Source of the DNA: CBDCCV01 sp965215025
GTDB lineage: Bacteria; Bacteroidota; Rhodothermia; Rhodothermales; Salinibacteraceae
Assembly: GCA_965215025.1 (NCBI GenBank)
Contig: CBDCCV010000001.1
Span: 2,170,001 to 2,234,000 of the forward strand
Direction: 5' to 3'
DNA length: 64,000 nucleotides
Under the pieces are notes generated by a model, which saw only the letters and a program-made list of their open reading frames with translations, was not told where the DNA came from and did not search any database. This document shows, one piece after another, positions 58,569 to 64,000 of the stretch. How positions within the stretch are numbered: position 1 is the stretch's first letter; each line of letters starts with the position of its first letter. Made by a program: the position numbers and the translations under genes.

Positions 58569-59834
58569 ATGCCTGACCCGACCACGCTCCCGAGCCAGCC
58601 AGCCGATCAGAAGAACACGCAGCAAAACGGCGTCACGCCCGCCGAGTACCGCACGTACGACCCCGCCGCCTTCCAGGGCCTGGACTACTACGCCCTCGAC
58701 GACTTGCTCACGGATGAAGAAAAAGCCATCCGCGACGAGGTACGCTCTTTCGTCACCGAGCGCTTCCTGCCCGTGATCGAGGAGCACGCGCAGGCGATGA
58801 CGTTCCCGAAAGACCTCATCCCTGAGATCGCCGCGCTGGGCGTCCTCGGCCCGCACCTGCCCGAAGAATACGGCGGCGGCGGGCACTCGAACGTCGTCTA
58901 CGGGCTGATGATGCAGGAGCTGGAGCGCGGCGACTCGGGCCTGCGCTCGTTCTGCTCCGTGCAGGGGTCTTTGGTGATGTACCCCATCTACCGCTACGGC
59001 TCCGAGGAGCAGAAGAAAAAGTGGCTCCCCGCCCTCGGTAAGGGCGAAAAGATCGGCTGCTTCGGATTGACGGAGCCGCACCACGGCTCGAACCCCGGCG
59101 GCATGGAAACGCGCGCGCGCCGCGACGACGGCGAATACGTCATCAGCGGCCACAAGCGCTGGGCCACGAACGCCTCCGAGGGCGATCTCGGCGTGATCTG
59201 GGCCAAAGACGATGACGGCACCATCGGCGGCTTCTTAGTCGAACTCGACCGCGAGGGCGTCTCCACGCCGCGGATCATGGACAAGTGGAGCCTGCGCGCG
59301 GCCATCACCTCCGAGGTCATTCTGGACGACGTGCGCATCCCCGCCGAAAACCGATTGCCCGACGCGAAGGGCCTCGGCGGCCCGCTCTCGTGCCTGACGC
59401 AGGCGCGCTACGGCATCGCCTGGGGCGTCACGGGCGCGGCCATGGCGTGCTACGACGCCGCCCTGCAGCACGCCAAAAATCGCCATCAGTTTGACCAACC
59501 CATCGGCCGCTTCCAGCTCATCCAGGAGCGCCTGGCCGACATGGTGCAGGAGATCACCAAGGCGCAGCTTTTGAACTGGCGCCTGGGCCGGCTCAAAGAC
59601 GAAGGCGCCATGCGCCCGCAGCAGGTCTCCTTGGCCAAGCGCAACAACTGCCAGATGGCGCTGGAGGTGGCCCGCTCGGCGCGGCAGATCCTCGGCGGGA
59701 ACGGCGTCCTGGGCATGTTCCCCGTGATGCGCCACATGATGAACCTCGAATCCGTCGTCACCTACGAGGGCACGCACGAGGTGCACACGCTCGTCATCGG
59801 GCAGGACGTGACGGGCGAGAATGCGTTCGTTTGA
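58569..59834 (+). CDS. Acyl-CoA dehydrogenase, glutaryl-CoA dehydrogenase-like
   Basis: The 421-residue protein starts MPDPTTLPSQPADQ. It contains the N-terminal helical region (LTDEEKAIRDEVRSFVTERF), FSVQ-like SFCSVQGSLVMYPIYRYG, FAD contacts in GCFGLTEPHHGSNPGGMETR and WATNASEGDLGVIWAKDD, and the catalytic Glu400 in VTYEGTHEVHTL. The SVQGSL and YEGTHEVH segments resemble glutaryl-CoA dehydrogenases, but decarboxylation cannot be proved from sequence. It uses an electron-transfer flavoprotein as acceptor. Confidence 0.85.
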   Translation: MPDPTTLPSQPADQKNTQQNGVTPAEYRTYDPAAFQGLDYYALDDLLTDEEKAIRDEVRSFVTERFLPVIEEHAQAMTFPKDLIPEIAALGVLGPHLPEEYGGGGHSNVVYGLMMQELERGDSGLRSFCSVQGSLVMYPIYRYGSEEQKKKWLPALGKGEKIGCFGLTEPHHGSNPGGMETRARRDDGEYVISGHKRWATNASEGDLGVIWAKDDDGTIGGFLVELDREGVSTPRIMDKWSLRAAITSEVILDDVRIPAENRLPDAKGLGGPLSCLTQARYGIAWGVTGAAMACYDAALQHAKNRHQFDQPIGRFQLIQERLADMVQEITKAQLLNWRLGRLKDEGAMRPQQVSLAKRNNCQMALEVARSARQILGGNGVLGMFPVMRHMMNLESVVTYEGTHEVHTLVIGQDVTGENAFV

Positions 59835-59877
59835 CGAAGAAGGCATTCGCTTTGCACCAAGCCGCCGTCTCTAGACG

Positions 59878-59912
59878 AAAAGCCTCCGCCTATCGAACGG
59901 GCGGAGGCTTTT
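59878..59912. terminator. Bidirectional terminator between convergent genes
   Basis: AAAAGCCTCCGCC pairs perfectly with GGCGGAGGCTTTT across a 9-nt loop. Tracts of four Ts appear on either strand, so it can end both the dehydrogenase and sodC transcripts. Confidence 0.88.
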
Positions 59913-59978
59913 CCCAATGCAAGACGCAAGAATGCAGGACGCGAGCGGAAAGCGGCGCGCTTGCCGAAAGGCCGCCGG

Positions 59979-60614
59979 TCAGTTCGAAGAGATCACGCCG
60001 CAGCCGAAGCGCGTGCCGGAGTTTCCGCCGGGGTCGCTCTCCAAGTCGTCCTCGCCCTCGTGCACGATAAGGGCGCGGCCCACGACGTCGGTGTCGAAGC
60101 TGATGCCTTCGGGGCGGTCCACGTTGATGTCGATGGAAGCCTCGCCGTCCGCGTTGGCGGTGACGTTGCCGAAGTCGCCGAAGTGGCGCTCCTCGGGCGT
60201 GTCGGTCGGGCCGGCGTGGAGGCTGTCGGCGCCGGGGTCGGCGTCGTAGTGGGGGCCGGCGGCGCCGGCCGGCTCCATTTCGCCGTCGTCGTCGCTGTCG
60301 GCTTCTTCGCAGGAGCCTTCGGCGTGGAGGTGGAAGCCGTGCTCGCCTTCGGAAAGGCCGCTCAAGGTGCCGCTCAGGTTCAGCGCGTTGTCGCCCTCCT
60401 GCGTGATCGTGACCGCGCCGCTGACGCCGTCGCTCCCCGGCGCGCCCGTCGAGCTGATCTCGACGGTGGCGGCAGGGACCGTGTCGCCGTCGTCGTTGTC
60501 GCCGTCAACGATGGGTTCGTCGTTGGCGCAGGCGACGAGAAAGAGGGCGCCGGTTAGCACGAAGGCGAAGAGGGAAAGCTTGCGAGGTCGGCTCGCGGGG
60601 TGGGGGGCGTTCAT
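59979..60614 (-). CDS. sodC: Cu/Zn superoxide dismutase lipoprotein
   Basis: The 211-residue protein has a signal sequence with a lipobox in LFLVAC. After an acidic linker comes the SodC domain: GEHGFHLHAEGSCEEADSDD (Cu and Zn ligands with the disulfide Cys), AGAAGPHYDADPG, HFGDFGNVTANADGEA and VVGRALIVHEGEDDLESD, ending GTRFGCGVI with the second Cys. The ligand set looks complete. It should protect the periplasm from superoxide. The start at 60614 gives the signal peptide; longer frames are noise. Confidence 0.9.
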   Translation of the reverse strand: MNAPHPASRPRKLSLFAFVLTGALFLVACANDEPIVDGDNDDGDTVPAATVEISSTGAPGSDGVSGAVTITQEGDNALNLSGTLSGLSEGEHGFHLHAEGSCEEADSDDDGEMEPAGAAGPHYDADPGADSLHAGPTDTPEERHFGDFGNVTANADGEASIDINVDRPEGISFDTDVVGRALIVHEGEDDLESDPGGNSGTRFGCGVISSN

Positions 60615-60949
60615 AGCTTGTTTCCATAGTACAGAAAGAAGGAAGAACGGGTGATCGGCGGGTCGTCTCCGCCGAAGGCTGGCAACCCCAACCGCCGCCG
60701 GGCGGGACAGATTCGCCATCCGTAAGGCTATTACATCCGTTACGCCGCGTCACATCCGTGACGAGCTTGGCGTCATCCGGGCGGGCGCAGGTGGTAAGGG
60801 CGCAGACGGCTTATGCGGAACGGAAGCGGCGCGTCGAGCGTGCATACTCGGCTCCGGATGGCGGCTTCTTTCGAGGCGCGAGGCCGGAGCGGCGCGCCCG
60901 GTCGGCGCGTCGTGCGTTCGCCATCGTTTGCCAAGTTTCCTGTGCCGCC

Positions 60950-63544
60950 ATGACGCGACTTGTCGTCGTCGAATCGCCCACCAAAGCGCGTACCATCCGC
61001 AATTTCCTGCCCAAGGGCGAGTACCAGATCGAGGCCTCGATGGGCCACGTGCGCGACCTGCCCGCCTCGGCTGCGGAGATCCCCAAAGCGCTCAAGGACA
61101 AGGCGTGGGCGCGCCTGGGCGTCAACGTCGAAGGAGGCTTCGAGCCGATCTACGTCGTCTCCTCGAAGAAGAAGCAGGTCGTCTCAGAGCTAAAGAAAGC
61201 GCTCAAAAACGCCGACGAACTCTACATCGCCACGGACGAGGACCGCGAGGGCGAGTCCATCGGCTGGCACCTCATCAACGTCCTGGAGCCGAAGGTGCCC
61301 GTGCGCCGCATGGTCTTCCACGAGATTACGCGCGAGGCCATCCAGAACGCGCTCGACAACACGCGCCAGATTGATGAGGACCTTGTGAGCGCGCAGGAGA
61401 CGCGCCGCATCCTTGACCGGCTCGTGGGGTATTCGATCTCGCCGCTCCTCTGGAAAAAGATCGCGCCGAAGCTCTCGGCCGGCCGCGTGCAAAGCGTGGC
61501 CGTGCGGATTTTGGTCCTGCGCGAGAAAGAGCGCATCCGCTTCGTCCCGGCCGAATACTGGGACCTCACGGCGCAGATGGCGCAAAAGAAGCAGCCCTTC
61601 GAGGCGCAGATGACGCACCTCGGCGGCGTGCGCCTGGCCGCCGGGCGCGACTTCGACGATGAGACGGGTCGCCTAAAAGAAGGCACCGTTGAGGGCAAAG
61701 ACGTCCTCCTCCTGAGCGAAGAACGCGCGCGCGAGCTTGCCGACGTGCTGCCCGGCAAGACGTGGCGCGTGGCCGGCGTCGAGAGCCGGGAGCGCACGCG
61801 CTCGCCGTATCCGCCGTTCATCACGTCGAGCTTGCAGCAGGAGGCGGGGCGCAAGCTCGGCTTCACGGCGCGGCGCACCATGCAGGTGGCGCAGAAGCTC
61901 TACGAGAACGGCCACATCACCTACATGCGCACGGACTCGACGAACCTCTCCAAAGAGGCCATCTCCGCCGCGCGCCGCACCGTCGAGAGCCGCTACGGCA
62001 AGGACTACCTCTCGCCCAAGCCGCGCCAGTTCGCCAGCAAGTCAAAGAACGCGCAGGAGGCGCACGAGGCCATCCGTCCGGCGGGCACGGGCATGAAGAC
62101 GCAAAAGGAGATCGGCCTGCGCGGGGACGAGGCCCGGCTCTACGACCTGATCTGGAAGCGCACCGTCGCCACGCAGATGGCCGAGGCGCGGCTTCGCTTC
62201 ACGAGCGTCTACATCGACGTGGAGACCCCGGAGGGCGAGACGGCCCGCTTCCGCGCGTCCGGTAAAGAGGTCTTGTTTCCGGGCTTTTTCCGCGCCTACG
62301 TCGAGGGCGCGGACGACCCCGAGGCCGACCTCGAAGACCGCGAGCGCCCGCTCCCCGCGATGGCCCAAGGCGACACGCCCGACTGCCGCTCCGTCAGCGC
62401 CGACGGGCACGAGACGAAGGCGCCCTCGCGCTACACCGAGGCCTCACTCGTCAAGATGCTCGAAGAGGAAGGCATCGGCCGGCCCTCGACGTACGCCTCG
62501 ATCATCGACACGATTCAGCGGCGCGGCTACGTCAAGAAAAACGGCAAGCAGCTCGTCCCCACCTTCACGGCCTTCGCCACGAATAATCTCCTCGAAAAGC
62601 AGTTCGAGCAGCTCGTGGACACGGGCTTCACGGCGGACATGGAGCAGATCCTGGACGACATCGCCACGGGCGCGGTGCAGTCCACGCCGTACCTGGAGAG
62701 CTTCTACCGGGGCGAGGGCGGCATCGCGCGCCGCGTGGACGAGGGTCTGGAAGAGATCGACCCGAAGGCGGTCTCGGAGATCGCCTTCGACAAGTGGGGC
62801 GACTACGTCGTGCGCGTGGGCAAGTACGGCCCGTACGTCGAGGGGCCGCTTGAAAACGCGCAGAACGGAGAGACGGCCACGGCCTCCCTGCCCGAAGACC
62901 TCTTCCCCGGCGACACGACCGAAGAGCTTTTGCGCAACCTCCTCGAAACGAGCAACCGCGCCGACGAAGTCCTCGGCATCCACCCCGAGGCCGACATGCC
63001 CGTGCTCCTGAAGACGGGTCCCTACGGCCCGTACATGCAGCTCGGCGACGACGAGCAGAAGGGTAAGCCCAAGCGCGTGAGCCTGCCGCCGGGCATTGAG
63101 CCGCAGGACGTGGACTTCGACCTCGGCCTGCAGATCATCAACCTCCCGCGCACGCTCGGCGAGCACCCCGAGACGGGGAAGCCCATTAAGGCGCACATCG
63201 GGCGCTACGGGCCGTACGCGCAGCACGGCGGCACCTTCGCCTCCTTAAAGAAGACGGATGACGTGCTCACCGTGACGCTGGAGCGCGCGCTCGAACTCAT
63301 CAACGAGAAAGAGGCCAAGCGGAAGCCGCAGCGCGTCATCGGTGAGCACCCGGAGACGGGCAAGGACGTCGAGGTGTGGAAGGGCCGCTACGGCCCCTAC
63401 GTCAAGCACGCTAAGACGAACGCCTCCCTTACCGATGACATGACGATAGAGTCCGTCACGATGGAAGAGGCCGTCGAACTCCTCAACGCGCGCCAGAGCA
63501 AGAAGAAGCCGAAGAAGAAAGGCAAGCGGAAGAAAAAGAAGTGA
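60950..63544 (+). CDS. topA: DNA topoisomerase I
   Basis: The 864-residue type IA enzyme starts MTRLVVVESPTKARTIRNFL. The Toprim part includes ELYIATDEDREGESIGWHL, and the active-site Tyr325 is in HITYMRTDSTNLS. The C-terminus has four glycine/Tyr repeats (GRYGPYVKH, GRYGPYAQH, GPYGPYMQL, GKYGPYVEG) in place of zinc fingers, and ends in a lysine tail (KKKPKKKGKRKKKK). The start codon is fixed by the family. Confidence 0.96.
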   Translation: MTRLVVVESPTKARTIRNFLPKGEYQIEASMGHVRDLPASAAEIPKALKDKAWARLGVNVEGGFEPIYVVSSKKKQVVSELKKALKNADELYIATDEDREGESIGWHLINVLEPKVPVRRMVFHEITREAIQNALDNTRQIDEDLVSAQETRRILDRLVGYSISPLLWKKIAPKLSAGRVQSVAVRILVLREKERIRFVPAEYWDLTAQMAQKKQPFEAQMTHLGGVRLAAGRDFDDETGRLKEGTVEGKDVLLLSEERARELADVLPGKTWRVAGVESRERTRSPYPPFITSSLQQEAGRKLGFTARRTMQVAQKLYENGHITYMRTDSTNLSKEAISAARRTVESRYGKDYLSPKPRQFASKSKNAQEAHEAIRPAGTGMKTQKEIGLRGDEARLYDLIWKRTVATQMAEARLRFTSVYIDVETPEGETARFRASGKEVLFPGFFRAYVEGADDPEADLEDRERPLPAMAQGDTPDCRSVSADGHETKAPSRYTEASLVKMLEEEGIGRPSTYASIIDTIQRRGYVKKNGKQLVPTFTAFATNNLLEKQFEQLVDTGFTADMEQILDDIATGAVQSTPYLESFYRGEGGIARRVDEGLEEIDPKAVSEIAFDKWGDYVVRVGKYGPYVEGPLENAQNGETATASLPEDLFPGDTTEELLRNLLETSNRADEVLGIHPEADMPVLLKTGPYGPYMQLGDDEQKGKPKRVSLPPGIEPQDVDFDLGLQIINLPRTLGEHPETGKPIKAHIGRYGPYAQHGGTFASLKKTDDVLTVTLERALELINEKEAKRKPQRVIGEHPETGKDVEVWKGRYGPYVKHAKTNASLTDDMTIESVTMEEAVELLNARQSKKKPKKKGKRKKKK

Positions 63545-63663
63545 CTCAGACGCCTGCGCGGCAAGCACGTCCGGCAGGCTGATCGGCATCTGAGCGAGAG
63601 GGCTGCTCCCTGGCGGGGCGGCCCTTCCGTCATTCGGTCTGGAAAGCAGAGGTTCTGGCGTAG

Positions 63664-63686
63664 GACACGATATGATATATCGTGTC
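63664..63686. repeat. AT-rich 10-bp inverted repeat
   Basis: GACACGATAT, a 3-bp centre, then ATATCGTGTC is a perfect inverted repeat. There is no T tract, and the size and symmetry suggest a protein-binding operator. Confidence 0.6.
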
Positions 63687-63824
63687 TCTACCCGTGCTGT
63701 GAGCGGAGAGGCCCCCGCCCTGCGAAATGCCGTTGCCCATCGCAGGACGCGAGCCGAGCGGACGGCGCCTCGTCTTGGAAGCGGTTTTTGGCGATGAACC
63801 GTCTGTATTCGTGCCTGAACCGGC

Positions 63825-63853
63825 TTTACAATATGGTAACTTGTGTCTATCGT
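63825..63853 (+). promoter_or_regulatory. Candidate promoter of the right-edge gene
   Basis: TTTACA and TATCGT are 17 bp apart, in an AT-richer patch about 110 bp upstream of the ATG at 63962. Confidence 0.4.
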
Positions 63854-63961
63854 AGGGTTTGCTGCTGTACCATCCTGCCGGTCTCCATCCAAGCCAGCCT
63901 CGCACGTGCTTCGCTGCCGATGTCCGTACGGCGCCCCACCCTCCGCAACCCCTGAGCGACC

Positions 63962-64000
63962 ATGACGAACCGCATCGCGCTGACGCTGGCAAGCGTCGTT
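63962..64000 (+). CDS. Start of a probable secreted protein, cut by the window
   Basis: Only 13 codons are visible, MTNRIALTLASVV, which look like the first half of a signal peptide. The ATG follows a C-rich leader (CCACCCTCCGCAACCCC) like other starts in the window. Identity is unknown. Confidence 0.45.
   Translation, partial: MTNRIALTLASVV

Larger units (their letters stand above)
63545..63961. other. Intergenic region after topA
   Basis: This 417-bp gap has no gene I can support; open frames on the minus strand give low-quality Arg/Ser-rich translations. It contains an AT-rich inverted repeat (63664-63686) and a candidate promoter (63825-63853) for the gene that begins at 63962. Confidence 0.5.

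Noticed and set aside
63630..63992. 120-residue open frame on the minus strand after topA
   Set aside because: The translation is Ser/Arg/Trp-rich, lacks domain-like features and covers the candidate promoter and start of the plus-strand gene at the edge.
1..64000. tRNA, rRNA, riboswitch or complete insertion sequence
   Set aside because: I looked for tRNA-like cloverleaf ends, rRNA landmarks, common riboswitch cores and transposase motifs (DDE, tyrosine recombinase) and saw none. A covariance-model scan would be needed to exclude small RNAs.

Overview
The window is a high-GC bacterial chromosome segment, most likely from a Rhodothermota/Bacteroidota-type bacterium (order Rhodothermales or a relative). 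This is inferred from gene families typical of that group: a type IX secretion plug-like protein (DUF5103), a CarboxypepD_reg/plug TonB-dependent receptor followed by a DUF4249 lipoprotein, DUF3078 and DUF5117-type proteins, a Bacteroidetes-style histone H1-like protein, and few Shine-Dalgarno sites. I see no rRNA or tRNA gene, integrase or complete insertion sequence.

Layout. 1-1.76 kb is the wreck of a type I-E CRISPR-Cas locus: a cas3 fragment runs out of frame into a 5'-truncated cas1, followed by an intact cas2 and a two-repeat array. 1.8-12 kb (minus strand) holds a lytic-transglycosylase-like protein, a C26 amidotransferase, an Smr protein, a lipoprotein, a voltage-gated K+ channel, a DUF1206 protein and dnaE. 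12.3-26 kb is mostly plus strand: an amino-acid kinase, a histone-like protein with a clear promoter and terminator, a run of envelope proteins (DUF3078, membrane/gluzincin/TPR protein, DUF5103, zinc metalloprotease), a HEPN protein, a small protein with an SSB-like C-terminal tip and several membrane proteins. 26-33 kb carries an M14 carboxypeptidase, an HU/IHF protein, a zinc-ribbon/TPR protein, an HExxH protein, a TPM-domain protein and a two-domain rhodanese. 33-38 kb is a molybdenum cofactor cluster (moeA, mobA, moaE, moaD, DUF7009, fdhD). 40.5-47.2 kb is the SUF iron-sulfur system, sufBCDSE plus a SufT-like gene on the minus strand, with a divergent A-type carrier. 47.4-60.6 kb holds a TonB receptor/DUF4249 pair, two DUF192 lipoproteins around a cytochrome c, hemW, a NurA/HAS-barrel pair, a TetR-SDR pair with visible operators, an acyl-CoA dehydrogenase and a Cu/Zn superoxide dismutase. 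topA ends the window, with the first 13 codons of a secreted protein at the right edge.

The signal that gene content does not explain is in the spacers. Many intergenic gaps are occupied by short arrays with strict 7-bp periodicity (for example GTCGTCC/ATCGTCG, AACGTCC, GTTCGCT/ATTCGCC, TCCACAC). The heptamer sequence differs between sites but the period is constant. Several arrays are arranged as inverted arms that could fold into hairpins, one fills a convergent gap with exactly eight units, several end at start codons, and one has become the coding tail of fdhD. Alongside them are MITE-like nested inverted repeats and a GTAGGGGC palindrome family. Three different repeats separate successive suf cistrons.

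Functions are assigned from motifs and remembered family resemblance only. No database search was possible.
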